A stretch of DNA of 64,000 nt from contig LIHB01000080.1 in NCBI GenBank assembly GCA_001297265.1, positions 1-64,000 of the forward strand, written 5' to 3'. Position numbers and translations under genes: made by a program. The notes under the pieces are model-generated. The model worked only from the letters and a program-made list of their open reading frames with translations, made no database searches and was not told where the DNA came from. Source of the DNA: Mycosphaerella arachidis (taxonomy: Eukaryota; Ascomycota; Dothideomycetes; Mycosphaerellales; Mycosphaerellaceae). Positions 22,361 through 33,863 of this stretch are shown here, piece by piece (position 1 is the first letter of the stretch; every line of letters starts with the position of its first letter).

Positions 22361-23196
22361 TAGATGGCTTCGAGGAGGACGGCACTCTGATTGTCAACAT
22401 GTGAAAGTGGAAGACCTGATGGCTCGTCACAAGCTCGGACGCGTGGGCTGAAAAGAATCAAGCTCCACGTGTGGCGTGCTCGTGGAACGTGATCATACCG
22501 ACTGTACACCGACTTCAGCCTGATGATGATTGTCGTCCGTTCGAGCTCGACGCACCACGAATCCGACGCCATCCGGCAATGCTATACCATCACGCTACAG
22601 TACATCTCACTCACCGAGGAGGATCACGTGTGTGGCGCAGTGGTGACCGAGACTTTTGCCTCATGGCGGGGCAAGAAGCGGTTGCTTGCCGAGTCCGACG
22701 GTGGTGAACAACAGCTGGGCGACATGTGTGTGTGTGTGTCTCATGGCTGATCTGATGCAAGCAATGCCGGAACGGGTGCAACAGCCTTGTGACGAGGCGG
22801 GAAGGCTCTGACATGTGCGACTGGATGATGCTGTCATATATCACGTGCATGCAGTATATCCTACCACTGCTCACTCATCGAAGCATTCATTGTTCAATCC
22901 TGTAGAAGTAGCGTCGACAGCCAATCAACAATCAGTGACGACAGAGCTCCGCTGGTAGGTTCACAGTGAATTCCAGCGCTGCACACTTCGTACCTCTCTA
23001 CCTGCTGCGCAGCCTCGAGACCAGTGCGACTTCGACATAGGCAACCTCTCTACCCATTGACCACGCGCCCGGCGCATAGAGATTGCCAGCATTAGGTGCA
23101 GCTGTCAAACAGCGGCAAACAGCAAGCACAACGTGGACGAAGCACAGAATCACCTTCCCTGCAGCCTACGCAGGCACGCATAGTCTACAACTCACA
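22361..23196. promoter_or_regulatory. Divergent promoter region: dehydrogenase kinase (-) and deubiquitinase (+)
   Basis: About 830 bp separate the two start codons. The region contains a TG dinucleotide run at 22724-22739 and a CA/AC-rich leader before 23197. No open frame with a domain is seen. Confidence 0.5.
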
Positions 23197-26100
23197 ATGG
23201 ACCAGGTAAGCTGCTCTGACTGCCCGGCTTCCTAACACTTTCTTCGCCTGCCTTCCGCTTGCGCCTGCACCCGCCCCAACACACATCGCACATCCAGCTG
23301 ACGCGACGGCGCCCCATCAGCTCGGCAGCGACATGCTGCTCGACTCGGACTACGATGAGAAGCGCCTCACGCCCAACGACGACCCAGACAACGTCGCAAT
23401 TATATCGCCCGACGACGCCGACAGCATGATCGACGACCCCGAGTCCAGCGCCGAGCCGGCGCCGCCCTCCGCCGACGACCACGAGGCAATGATGGCCCGC
23501 TTCATGCCGGCATCACCGGACTACGAGACGGAGGCCGAGACTGTCAACACATGGGATATCACAAACTGGCGGACGCTTCCCAAACGGACACATGGTCCCG
23601 TGTTCCACTGTGGCAACCACCCATGGCGCATTCTCTTCTTCCCCGCAGGCAACTCGGCCTCAGAAAGTGTTTCCTTCTACCTCGAGCAAGGGTTTGGTGA
23701 CGAGAAACCGCCTGAAGACTGGTATGCCTGTGCGCAGTTCATGCTGGTTCTGCACAATCCCAAGGACCCTTCGATATACATTCACCATGAGGCGAATCAC
23801 CGCTTTACTGCCGAGGAGGGCGACTGGGGTTTCACCAGGTTCGCCGACAAGAACAGGATCTTTGCGGCCAAATTCGACAATGCAGACCGCCCACTGGTCG
23901 AAGACGACTGTGCGAAGATGACAGCCTACGTGCGCGTGCTCAAGGACCCGACAGGTGTGCTGTGGCACAACTTCGTCAACTACGACAGCAAGAAAGAGAC
24001 GGGCATGGTTGGTCTGAGGAATCAAGGTGCTACGTGTTACCTCAACTCGCTGCTGCAGTCGTTGTACCTCACGGGCGCCTTCCGCAAAGCAGTGTACCAG
24101 ATACCTACGGAGACAGCAGAAGAGAAAGAGGCATCACAGTCTGCATACATGCTGCAGAGATTATTCTATCGTTTGCAGTCCGACTCCACAGCGGTCGGTA
24201 CTCAGGAGCTCACACACTCATTCGGCTGGGAGAGCAGGCAAATTTTTGAGCAGCAAGACGTTCAGGAACTGTCCCGAATATTGATGGAGAAGCTGGAGAC
24301 ACGAATGAAGGGCACAGAAGCAGAGAACGCACTCAACAACATGTTTGTTGGTAAGATGAAGACATATCTCAAGTGCGTCAACGTCGACTACGAATCAAGC
24401 AGGATCGAGGAGTTCTGGGATCTTCAATTGAACGTCTCTGGGTGCAAGAGCTTAGATGACAGTTTCAAGGACTACATTCAGAAGGAACTGCTGGAAGGCG
24501 ATAATAAATATGCTGCCGAAGGCTATGGACTTCAAGATGCCGAGAAAGGAGTCATCTTTGAGAGCTTTCCGACTGTCCTTCATCTACAGCTCAAGCGCTT
24601 CGAATACGACTTCCAACGGGACGCCATGATGAAAGTTAACGACCGTTATGAGTTTCCAGAGATCTTTGATGCATCACCGTACCTCGATGAGGCCGCAGAT
24701 AAGTCGGAACCTTACGTCTACCACCTACATGGTGTCCTGGTGCATTCGGGCGACCTAAACGCTGGCCACTACTACGCTTTCCTCAAGCCGGAGAAGAATG
24801 GCCAGTTCTACCGCTTCGATGACGATCGTGTTACACGAGCAACAAAGCGGGAAGCAATCGATGAGAACTTTGGTGGCGACTATGGTGCTAACGGTACCTA
24901 TGGGCAAAAGGGCCAGAATCCGTATACTCGACAATGGTCCACGAAGCGCTCGAACAATGCCTACATGTTGGTGTATGTCCGCGAAAGCCGACTCGACCAG
25001 ATACTGCTCCCGGACAGCGAGGTCAAGCCTCCTGCACATTTGCCTGCTAAGATTGCAGAGGAGCGCGAGCTTCTAGAAAGGCGCCGGAAAGAAAAGGAAG
25101 AAGCGCATCTCTACATGAACGTTCTGGTGGCAACAGAAGCCAACTTCAAGGCATATCAAGGAGTCGATTTAATCCCATGGGCCAGTGAACAGCCCGATGA
25201 TCCGGCCGCGCCCAAAGTGCACAGGTTACTGAGAGACATGACTATCAAGGACTTCACAGCTTTCCTTGCGCAACAACAGGGTTTGGACAAAGATCTTGTG
25301 CGGCCATGGATTATGGTCAATCGACAGAATGGCACGGTGCGTCCAGATCATCCACTTTCCTGGCCCGACATGACTCTGCAGGAAGCGGCCGATAAGTTCA
25401 GCACAAGGCAAAGCGGCTTCCGTGTGTTCGTTGAAGAAACCACCCGAGACGACAAGGGCGTACCCATCTGGCCAGACGAGGAAGAAAACCTGCAGCAGCC
25501 AGCCTCGCCAATTCATTTGACTAACGGAAACGGCGCTCAACAACACAAACCAATCATCCTCTTCCTCAAGTACTTTGATGTTGATCGACAGCTTCTCACA
25601 GGCGTCGGTCACGTCTACATGAATCCTCTGGATAAGGCCCAAGACTTAGCGACACCGATCTTGGAGATCATGAAATGGGAGGCCGGAACGATCCATCTCG
25701 AGTTGTTCGAGGAGATCAAGCAGAATTACATCGAGCCAATGAAGCCGCGGAACACGCTGATCGCTTCGGAAATACAAGACGGAGACATTATCTGCTTCCA
25801 GCGTCACTTAGATGATGCTGAGTCTGCAGCTATCAAATCGAAGAGCCCGGGTGCCAGCTTAACAGCGCCAGCCTACTACGACTTCATGATGAACCGCCTC
25901 TTTGTTGACTTCACGCCGAAGGTGCCCTTGACGAATTTGTCGCTCATGAAGGAGGGTGATGAGAGATTCAAGCTTGCACTGTCCAAGAAAGACACCTATG
26001 ATGCTATCGCTCACAAGGTTGCGGAACATCTGTCGAAAGTCAGCGACACACCTGTGGACCCGACACATTTGCGCTTCACGACCACTAACATCCAGTCTGG

Positions 26101-26917
26101 TAAGCCAAGAGCGGTAGTCAAGAGGGTACAAGGTGCTACAGTCAGCACCATTTTACTTGGGACAAGTGGATATGGCGCCTACTCGTATGCTCCGTCTCAA
26201 GCGCCCGACCATCTGTATTACGAAGTGCTCGAGATGAGCTTGACAGATCTGGAACAACGGAAGAACATCCGCATTACTTGGTTGTCGGAAGGCATCACCA
26301 AAGAGGAGCAGGTCGACCTACTGGTACACAAGCAGTCGCAATTTGACGCTGTCGTCGATGCGCTTCACAAGAAGCTTCAGCTGCCCGACGAGATTATCGA
26401 CCATATCCGCTTCTACGAAGTGCACAGCAACAAGGTTTACAAAGTCCTTCCGCGTTCTCACGGAGTGCTCGCACTTAATGAGTTCATGTCAGTGTACGCC
26501 GAACGGGTACCAGAGGAAGAAAAGGAGCTCGACCAGAGCAAGGGCGATCGTCTGCTGAATTGCTTCCACTTCGAGAAGGATCCTTCCAAATCGCACGGAG
26601 TGCCATTCATCTTCTTGATGAAGGCCGGCGAGGTCTTCAAGGAGACCAAGGAGCGCATCTCGAAACGGACTGGTATTAAGGGCAAGAATCTGGAGAAAGT
26701 GCGTTTCGCTATCATCAAGGGAGGTCAGAATTACAGCCGGCCTCAGTGGGTAGAAGATGGTAAGCACAAGAACAACACACTTGTCGGCCATTGTACTAAC
26801 ATATTTGCAGACGACATTCTATCAGAGAAGCTTGGCCCAGAAGATCACCTCGGCCTTGAGCATCCTAACAGGAACCGCGCTAACTGGGCGAGATACGAGA
26901 GCTTGAACATCAGATAG
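23197..26917 (+). CDS. Ubiquitin carboxyl-terminal hydrolase, USP7/HAUSP type (yeast Ubp15, S. pombe Ubp21/22)
   Basis: A nuclear or cytosolic deubiquitinase of the C19 family. Exon 1 (23197-23205) codes only MDQ. Intron 23206-23320 (GTAAGC, CTGAC branch, CATCAG) restores LGSDML in frame. A second intron, 26760-26810, has GTAAGC, a perfect TACTAAC branch and TTTGCAG, giving 1184 residues after splicing. Domains in order: acidic N-tail; MATH/TRAF-like domain (TWDITNWRTLP to about residue 215); USP catalytic domain with Cys box GLRNQGATCYLNSLLQSLY (Cys near residue 242) and His box HSGDLNAGHYYAFLKP (His near 486), then YRFDDDRV; a long C-terminus with the ICP0-binding/UBL-type region of USP7 and the terminal block DHLGLEHPNR. 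All catalytic motifs look intact. Confidence 0.94.
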
Positions 26918-27499
26918 GTCATGCATTTCGAAGGCGCGATGGATTTCATGAACGGGTGTACAGATACTCGCATGCAATTGCGACGGCGAATACGATTTGA
27001 CGGTAGAGGCAGGACTGGGGTTTTGTGGTTGGAACTATCACGTTATTGTACTACAATTGCGTTTGCGTGGCGTCGAGGTGCAGCACAGTTGAAGAAAGCC
27101 TGTGTAAGACGGGCTTGAAGTTTTGGCATGCATTAGATAGTGAGTGAAGATTATCGTGCAAACCGAGGTGCAGTGATGAGCCAGTGATTCGTATAACTTG
27201 GCCGCTCTTTCTGTCGATTTCAACCATATTTGACTTCCGGCCGAACTCTGGCCAAAGCTCCATGCCGCTGCGTGGAAGACGAGAGTACCGTTGACGACGA
27301 CGACGACGACGACGACGAGCACACTGTTGACTGCGGACTGACATCTCTCAGACAAACATTGTCGATTCCTGCCTGGCCATGCCTCAGACTAGGGCTAGTT
27401 TACTTCCTGGTGCATTTAGATTGTAAGCGGATCCGACGTTCCAGATTTCCACCATGGCCGATTTCCTTCTACGCCCGAGCTTGACAAAAGGGGCTATAC
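26918..27499. other. Intergenic, with a GAC microsatellite
   Basis: 3' flank of the deubiquitinase gene. It contains the GAC-triplet run at about 27291-27319. Open frames across it are repeat-driven and lack domains. Confidence 0.5.
27291..27319. repeat. GAC trinucleotide microsatellite
   Basis: About nine perfect GAC units are visible. Noncoding position. Confidence 0.85.
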
Positions 27500-28110
27500 T
27501 TCACGTCGTACCGGCCATGAGTTTCGCACCAGTGTCGATAGTTGAAGCCAGTCAAGGTCTTTTTGAGCGAGGTGTAGCTGCCGCTGGGACACATGCAATA
27601 TTCGGTAGCGTTAGATGCAGTGCATATATCAAGCTCGCTACCTGACGTGACTCTTTGGGGACGAATTGGTCTGCCGTTCCGTGAAGATAATAGCTAGCGC
27701 CACCCGTCGATAAGTCTTGGTCTTTGGGTATCATCAAGACTGCCGACGAAGGTCCTATTGTCATGGCAACAAGGCCGCATACCACAAGAAGACCATATAA
27801 CCGCAACCTTGGCCCTGATAGAGACCTCCAGGACAAGAGAGCATGCCAAGTGGGTGTCTTCCAAGTTGGAAAAGATAGTCCACTCCCCCAGCCCAATCTC
27901 GATGGCTGCACTTTGCTGTAGTCGGCTGGCCTTCTCCACGAGAATGTTCCAAGGAACTCCGCGGACCAGAAGGCGCCTATCGAGGTGAACCACATCCCAG
28001 TCCCAAAAAAGGCCAACAGGCAGACTGGGGCCGTTGAGCTCGTGCCGCTGCATGTGTAGGACGATTGCGGTGGGGCTCGCGATGCTTAGCAACCCCTCCA
28101 ACTTCGCACA
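27500..28110 (-). pseudogene. Frameshifted relic of a multi-pass fungal membrane protein
   Basis: Minus-strand reading gives SPTAIVLHMQRHELNGPSLP, then after a one-base shift GTGMWFTSIGAFWSAEFLGT, then YGLLVVCGLVAMTIGPSSAV followed by LMIPKDQDL, a pattern I associate with an uncharacterised integral-membrane family widespread in filamentous fungi. The shift lies at a run of six A (28005-28010 on the + strand). Near the 3' end the likely continuation CPSGSYTSL is in yet another frame, and no start exon is evident. At least two shifts suggest a pseudogene; a sequencing error in the A run could explain the first but not both. The family assignment is from memory of its motif style and is uncertain. 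Confidence 0.5.
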
Positions 28111-29504
28111 TAATTGTAGGCCTGACGTGAAGAGGCTGTTCCTCTATGGATACTGAAGAAAGGCCGGTCCAATGTAAAACTGTGGGCAATTAAGGCCGAT
28201 CAGACGGAAGAGGATGCCCATCGGAAGGACTTGAACAAGTCTGCGACTCGGAGCATACCATCTGGACCCTGTGAGACCTTCCTCGGCTGTTCAGTAGTAC
28301 CATCATCACCATGCCACCAGTCCTTGAAGAGCGTCACGAAGTAACCAAGGCCTATGCTCCGTCCGGCGGTGCTGAGGTCGATGCTGTCCATTCTGATTCT
28401 GGAAAGCTCGAACGACGGGTGGCGAAGAGGGAATGCGTGTCGCTGCCGCAGAGATCTTACCCCCTACACAGACCCAAACTTGTGCAACGTGATCTTGAGG
28501 CCAAGCTTGGATGGTGGCGCGGCGGCATACTGAGTATAATTGCACAGCCATGCACGGAGCACGGAGCTGCAATGATCGTAATGGTGCTCACCGTGCCGTA
28601 AGAGGGGGCCAAAACTGCTTTCCAGTGATCCGGAGCAGTCTTAGCCATATCTTCCACTGGGAGTACTATGTGCGGCTGAGATGAACACAGATTTGTTGCC
28701 TCGTTTCAAGAAAGAATCTGCCTTCCCACGAGGCATATCTCACCAACGAAGACGAGTCTACAATCGCGCCCGTCTGTAAGTTCAATGATCTCCTGCTCTA
28801 TGCGCTGAGCCTCAAAGATGGCGTTTTTGCATGCTGTGCGACTTGGAGCCAGGTGAGACTCAGCGCGCGCGATATCATGAATGTTCTGTGATGCGAGATT
28901 ACAGGCTTATCCGTCTCACATGTCGGCAAGGGTCATGCAGCACAAGGTCGTTGGTAGTGTGTTTGCCGCTAGGATTCAATAACGTACGAAAACCACTTGC
29001 TCATGCTTGATGCCGAGAGGTGATGTGATACAGGAGGTGCATTGGATAAACTAAACCTGGGACGGCTTTTTGTGTCGCGCCTAGATTTCCTATTGGCTTG
29101 AGGATTGTACTCGAAATCGCTTAGCGTCTGTGTTATTGACCATGTGTGCCTCAGTTCTTGTGCTTAGTCAAACCTAGCGATATCAACAAAGACGGTTTCG
29201 CCGCTGATTCTATGGACAGCTGGCAGCTCACGATGTCGTCTAGTGTGATCGATTACCATCAAATGGGGGATACCTACCCCTAGCACTCCGCCACAATTGG
29301 GCCCTCCTACAAGATCCTCCCGCCTTTCGGGGAGACCCCCGGAGGGGGGGGTCGGTTTTCTTGGCTACAGGAAACATAGATACTATTAGCTCTTAATCAA
29401 ATTTCGAGCATTGACTAAGAATATGAGCTGCCCTTAGACTCAGCGCGGTTTCGCATGCTCCATTGCTCGCAGCAGCCGCAATCAGGCATAATTTCGCCTT
29501 CTTA
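28111..29504. other. Gene-poor stretch with a GC-rich hairpin
   Basis: Short open frames on both strands (for example minus 28200-28391) may extend the membrane-protein relic but are not recognisable. A GACCCCC...GGGGGTC inverted repeat lies at 29334-29353 inside a C-rich/G-rich patch. The 3' end is the promoter of the glycosyltransferase gene. Confidence 0.4.
29334..29353. repeat. GC-rich inverted repeat (7-bp stem)
   Basis: GACCCCC pairs with GGGGGTC across a six-base GGAGGG loop. The flanking sequence CCTCCCGCC and a run of eight G make an isolated, strongly strand-asymmetric GC block in otherwise balanced DNA. No function assigned. Confidence 0.6.
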
Positions 29505-30938
29505 ATGAAGCCCTCTTCTTTGTACATATCACTAACTATGCTCCCGAACTTGTCCCGCCTGCCGACAGGACGGTGCTGTCAGATCACGCTACTGCTCGCC
29601 GTGCTGATCCCCTTGTTAGCAGTATGGGTCTTTTGGTACGGCATGAACTCGGATCGCGACAATATTCCGCCTCTCCTCACACAGCTGATACCGGCGGGAT
29701 CTGCCACCTGCCAAACTTCTACGACTTTCAAGTGCTCGGACTGTCTGGAGCCAGTGGATGCGCACATCAATCAGACTGCAATCGACCTATGGACCTACGA
29801 ATATGCGCGAGATGCTGGCAATGAGGCTCTGACCGAGCGTCAGTGTGCCTCCGCGTTTCCAGGCCTCTACGAAGACATTCACCAAGGTGTCGCTCACTGG
29901 AAGAATGCAGGGTCCATTACGTTACGGACACTGGATGCTATACCGCTGCAGAATGGCATGGCCAGAGTGTTGATATACGGTGGGCGACTGTATATCGTCG
30001 CGACAAAGGCAAAGAGCGAAGACCATCGACGAAAGATAGTTGCAGTACTGAGCGCAATGCATCGAGCTCTCGCAGCGGCCCAAGACAAATCCTCGATCCC
30101 AAACATAGAGTTCATATTTTCTATCGAAGACAAGGCCAGCGATGTCTCTGGAAGCCACATCCAGCCACTGTGGGTTCTCGCCCGCAAAGCGACCGAGAAG
30201 TCTTTCTTCCTCGTACCAGATTTCGGCCTATGGGCGTGGGACGTCATGGGGAGCAAGGAGAACGAGATCGGCCCGTATGATGAAGTCGTCGCAAAAGCCG
30301 TAGCGGTCGAGGAAAGTCTTCCTTTCGCACAGAAGATGTCACAGCTCGTGTGGCGCGGTAAGCTAAGCTTCGCGCCTAAGCTGCGACGAGGCCTGCTCGA
30401 CGCCAGTAGGAACAAAGGATGGAGCGATGTCAAGGAGCTGAGCTGGCACGTCCGGAAGAACTACCTCAGTCTGGATGATCACTGCAGATACAAGTTCATT
30501 GCGCACGTTGAGGGACGTTCTTACTCTGCATCCCTGAAATATAGGCAGGCTTGCAAGTCTGTCGTCGTGGTGCACAAACTCCAGTACATCCAGCATCATC
30601 ACTATCTCATGGTCGGGTCGGGACCGCAGCAGAACTTTGTCGAGGTGGAACGGGACTTCTCTGACCTGGACACGAAGATGCAGGAATTGCTGGATGATCC
30701 TGCAAGGGCAGAGCGCATCGCCGACAACAGCGCGAAGGTCTTCCGGGCACGGTACCTGACAATGGCTGCTGAAGCGTGTTATTGGCGAGCTCTTTGGAAA
30801 GGATATGGAAGTGTCTCTGAGCCCGCGATATTGTGGCATGAGGCAATCGAGGGCAAGAGAATGAAGCGTGGACTGAGATATGAGACCTTCGTGTTGTTGT
30901 CGAGTGAGGAGATGTTAGACTTCGAGGCTCGTGGTTGA
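29505..30938 (+). CDS. Glycosyltransferase family 90 (CAP10-like), type II membrane protein
   Basis: Single frame, 477 residues from the first ATG (29505; a second in-frame ATG lies 11 codons later). CAP10-type enzymes are Golgi glycosyltransferases, first known as capsule xylosyltransferases in Cryptococcus. An N-terminal signal-anchor helix ITLLLAVLIPLLAVWVFWYG is followed by a lumenal domain. GT90 features are the mid region FFLVPDFGLWAWDV, the LVWRGKLSFAPKLRRGLLDA block, DDHCRYKFIAHVEGRSYSAS, LKYRQACKSVVVVHK and the HHYLMVGSGPQQNFVEV end. Donor and acceptor are unknown. The frame is open upstream of 29505 but has no ATG there. It lies alone among relics and repeats. Confidence 0.88.
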   Translation: MKPSSLYISLTMLPNLSRLPTGRCCQITLLLAVLIPLLAVWVFWYGMNSDRDNIPPLLTQLIPAGSATCQTSTTFKCSDCLEPVDAHINQTAIDLWTYEYARDAGNEALTERQCASAFPGLYEDIHQGVAHWKNAGSITLRTLDAIPLQNGMARVLIYGGRLYIVATKAKSEDHRRKIVAVLSAMHRALAAAQDKSSIPNIEFIFSIEDKASDVSGSHIQPLWVLARKATEKSFFLVPDFGLWAWDVMGSKENEIGPYDEVVAKAVAVEESLPFAQKMSQLVWRGKLSFAPKLRRGLLDASRNKGWSDVKELSWHVRKNYLSLDDHCRYKFIAHVEGRSYSASLKYRQACKSVVVVHKLQYIQHHHYLMVGSGPQQNFVEVERDFSDLDTKMQELLDDPARAERIADNSAKVFRARYLTMAAEACYWRALWKGYGSVSEPAILWHEAIEGKRMKRGLRYETFVLLSSEEMLDFEARG

Positions 30939-32586
30939 CCCGGAAAGTCAATAGCCATAAGCAACACAACCAAGCCGCGTCATCCGTCACTTCGACCGCA
31001 GACAACCCTGCGCAACAAGGGTCGCCATCCGGGATGACAAACACCGTGCGGAAGATGACCGATGCTCAAGCCTCATTGTCGGCGAAATTATCAAGGAGGG
31101 CACGCAGCCGATTCCAGCACGCTTGCGACACGAGCAGCTTGTGCGGGATCCATCAAGCCTTCATCTATGCCGGCAGATGTGGGTGCGTCAAGACACACCG
31201 ACCCCAGACGGAAAGCGTACTGCTGTGATGGCCGCGGGAGCAGAACTCCAACAGCGAAGCCAGAGGAAACGAGACACAGAAGGCAAATCGCTCAAGAACC
31301 AGGACAGTATCCTCAGATGCCAGTCATACCCATAGACTATAGCCTGGGTCGACGTTGTGCTATCGTTAGCATGCATCGCGTCCTCACCAGCCCAGAATGC
31401 CGAGCGAGAACAATCATTGTTCTCTGAAGCCATGATCCCAAACCATACAGCGCAAGCCTTGAAGCTTCCCGCACCTCACAGAACCTCACTGGCCTGCACA
31501 GCAACGGAAACTAATGGCAGTCCTGCTCTCCGGCGTTGAGTTCCCTTCTCAGTATTCTTCTCGAAGCTGTTCACAAGCAGAGCCTTTCTTCCATCGGCCT
31601 TGCATCCCAAATCCGTCGGCTTTGCAGCTGTAATCAAAAACGACCAGAGCATACAGCAAAGCTTATCGCACATGTCATACTTGTCTACTGGACCACAAAG
31701 TAGCGGAAGCTAGTGGTTGTATTATTCTTCGGCGACGATTGCTACTGTAGGTAGAATTCTCGAAGCCATATCACAAACGTAGCCTTCTTCCACCGGCCTC
31801 GTATCCCAATCCAGCCTTCTCCAAAAGCTCGAATCCTCGACGTCCAGCGCAGCGGCAGTGCATACATCGAAGCTTATCGCGCCTCTCATACTTGCCTACT
31901 GGACGCACAGCAACGGAAGCTAGTGGTTGTATCATTCTCCGGCGTTGATTGCTACTGTAGGTATTATTCTCGAAGGTCGCGGGTACGCGGCTGTGGAAGC
32001 CTGTGACGGAGGAGTGGCGAATTTGGGAGTCAGCTCCGCCCTTCAGCTGGTTTCATCACCACGGGCATTGTTGGCACTGCACGAAACAGGCAGTATGCAC
32101 GATATGGCCATGTATAAGGGGCGGTTATGTTTCCTATAGGTACGGAGGTGGAGGACAGATTGAGGTGTGCTTGCGAGGTGGAGCCTGCTGACGTAGGGGT
32201 TTGCTCATGGGCGGTGAGTGTTTACAGGCCTTGCTATGCTCTGAACTTTGAAGTTGTGATCTGTGTCACGAAAGCTAGGAGTGTAGCATTATCACGACTA
32301 TTTGCAAGTACATGCTCGTTTCATCCTTATGCTGGCCGGCACATATTAATACGTATCATCCGCAGCCAGCTGCTCACAGCGTCCAGGTCGTCCATGCGGG
32401 GCCTTCTCGAAAACGAGAGCCGCCATCATGAGCAAGTCGTCGAGACTGAGGTAAATTTTACATTCAATATGCAGCTGCGGATCGTGCTGCAGCGAGACCC
32501 TTACCGATGGTTTATAGCGAGATGGTTGTGTCGCCGCATAGAATCTGAAAGTGCTCAGCCAAAACCATAATCAAGAGGCGAGATCA
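30939..32586. other. Gene-poor interval containing a tandem repeat
   Basis: No recognisable gene. The 31440-31975 repeat is described separately. Open frames of 70-147 codons (for example + 32127-32570) lack domains. Confidence 0.45.
31440..31975 (+). repeat. Diverged tandem repeat, unit about 200-210 bp, 2.5-3 copies
   Basis: Matching landmarks recur in order. The A(A/G)CGGAA(A/G)CTA(A/G)TGG word starts at 31503, 31702 and 31912, so the spacings are 199 and 210 bp. Each unit also carries a TTCTCGAAG word, CTTCTTCCA(T/C)CGGCCT, AAGCTTATCGC and CATACTTG(T/C)CTACTGGAC. The units differ at many positions and by small indels, so the duplication is old. No coding function is seen. Confidence 0.7.
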
Positions 32587-32928
32587 CTACGGCCTGTGTC
32601 CGAAATCAACCAGAGCTTTTCTGATGTCCTCTCGGACGCCATCGGCAGACGTGTGCTGAGCAAGTAGCCGACTCGTTTTAGAATGCTGGTCTACACAGGC
32701 ATAGACCATCGTAGCCATGGAGTAAATCTTTCCCATCATGCCCACTTCCTGTGAATTTTCCTTGAGATTCACCTGATCGAGACACACACTGACAATCCAG
32801 AGATAGTTGAGGTCCCGACTTCGAGCCGCGACCGTCGCCTGCGACAGGGAACAGTGAGAATTATGCCCTACCTTAAGTCGATTACCATTGATGATGATGT
32901 TCTGGATGCGGCCTAATGTTCCCCTAGG
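32587..32928 (-). pseudogene. HET-domain (heterokaryon incompatibility) remnant
   Basis: The minus-strand frame 32928-32587 reads NIIINGNRLKVGHN, SRDLNYLWIVSVCLDQVNL and SQEVGMMGKIYSMATMVYAC, the ordered core motifs of fungal HET domains (normally ...LWIDAICIDQ... and ...QM..IY..A..V.). The frame has no start and is preceded by a TGA at 32929-32931. The upstream part of the domain with the usual YxALSYxWG motif is not found, and the C-terminal part ends in a stop soon after. The usual Asp of LWID is Val here. I read it as a truncated relic; a spliced gene with a lost upstream exon is less likely. Confidence 0.65.
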
Positions 32929-33350
32929 TCACGAAATCGCTACGTGCTGAGGCACTTTATGATGGAGCAGACCTCGAGCTTGAATATCAAGCCGATCCGG
33001 ATATCTTCAAAAATACGCAGCAGTCGACTCTGTTGGCTCGGCGAATTGAGCGATTTGGAAACATGGCTCCTTTCGTTCATGGAGGCGCGCCGCTGCACCG
33101 CTCGAGATGCAGGCGGCCTACCAGCATCATAGCGCTCGTTCCGCGTTCATTGCTGATTCTCTGCGGCGATTGTTAGCTGCTTCGGTCGATTTCGTTGTGT
33201 CTGCCCGAGAGTGAGAATGCGAAGAAGCGCACAGAGGCGAAGAAGCGCACAGAGACGAAGAAGTTAGGTCGCCGACCGGCAAGCGAGCTAGTACACAACA
33301 TTTCCCTGCAGAAACATAGTCCTCGAGAACATCGAACTCAAGCAGTAGTC
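32929..33350. other. Upstream region of EthD gene with an 18-bp direct repeat
   Basis: GCGAAGAAGCGCACAGAG occurs twice in tandem at about 33221-33256, followed by a partial third unit. The frame through it is open into the EthD gene but contains no ATG, so it is treated as leader or promoter. Confidence 0.5.
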
Positions 33351-33863
33351 ATGGTCTTAGAAGCTGGCTATCCCAACACGACTGGCTTCCGCAAAGTCAC
33401 AAAAGCAACCATTCTCATCAAAAAGAAACCGGGCATGAGCGATGCCGACTTCATCTCCCACTACAACAACGTCCACGCCCAGCTCGCTGCACCTGTGGTC
33501 GAGAAGCATAATGTCATCACCTACAGTCTTGTATGTGACCATCGTAGAACGCTCTCATGTTCTTCGGCGTGCAAAGTGAGGCCGTGCTGAATCATAGGAT
33601 GGCTGTAGTCCTACTGCCTCGACCGCGATCGTAAAATCATGAACGACATGCTGCGCGGTAAAGCGCAGATGGCAGAGTACGATGCGATCTGCACGTTTGT
33701 GTTCAAAGATTATAAGGACTTTGCAAAGTTTATGTATGACCCTGCAAGTAAGGCGTTGACTCCGGATCATGAGAACTTCATGGTCGAGAGCGAGATGAAG
33801 ATGATGGTGGGGGATGAGTATCTGGTCATTGAGGATGGGAGGAGAGTTGAAAAGGAGGAGTAG
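33351..33863 (+). CDS. EthD-domain protein (dimeric alpha+beta barrel)
   Basis: Exons 33351-33530 and 33609-33863, intron 33531-33608 (GTATGT donor, CTGTAG acceptor), 144 residues. EthD-fold proteins are small ferredoxin-like dimers. In fungi they include polyketide-tailoring decarboxylases and dehydratases as well as many proteins without known substrate. Features are TKATILIKKKPGMSDADFIS, HYNNVHAQLAAPVV with the conserved His, and a second half with DAICTFVFKDYKDFAKFMYD, followed by ALTPDHENFM. No signal peptide. No polyketide synthase or other pathway gene is nearby, so a biosynthetic role is not supported by context. Convergent with the p24 gene. Confidence 0.87.

Noticed and set aside
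33195..33350. N-terminal extension of the EthD protein through the AKKRTE repeat
   Set aside because: The extension begins with TTG, and no ATG exists in frame before 33351.
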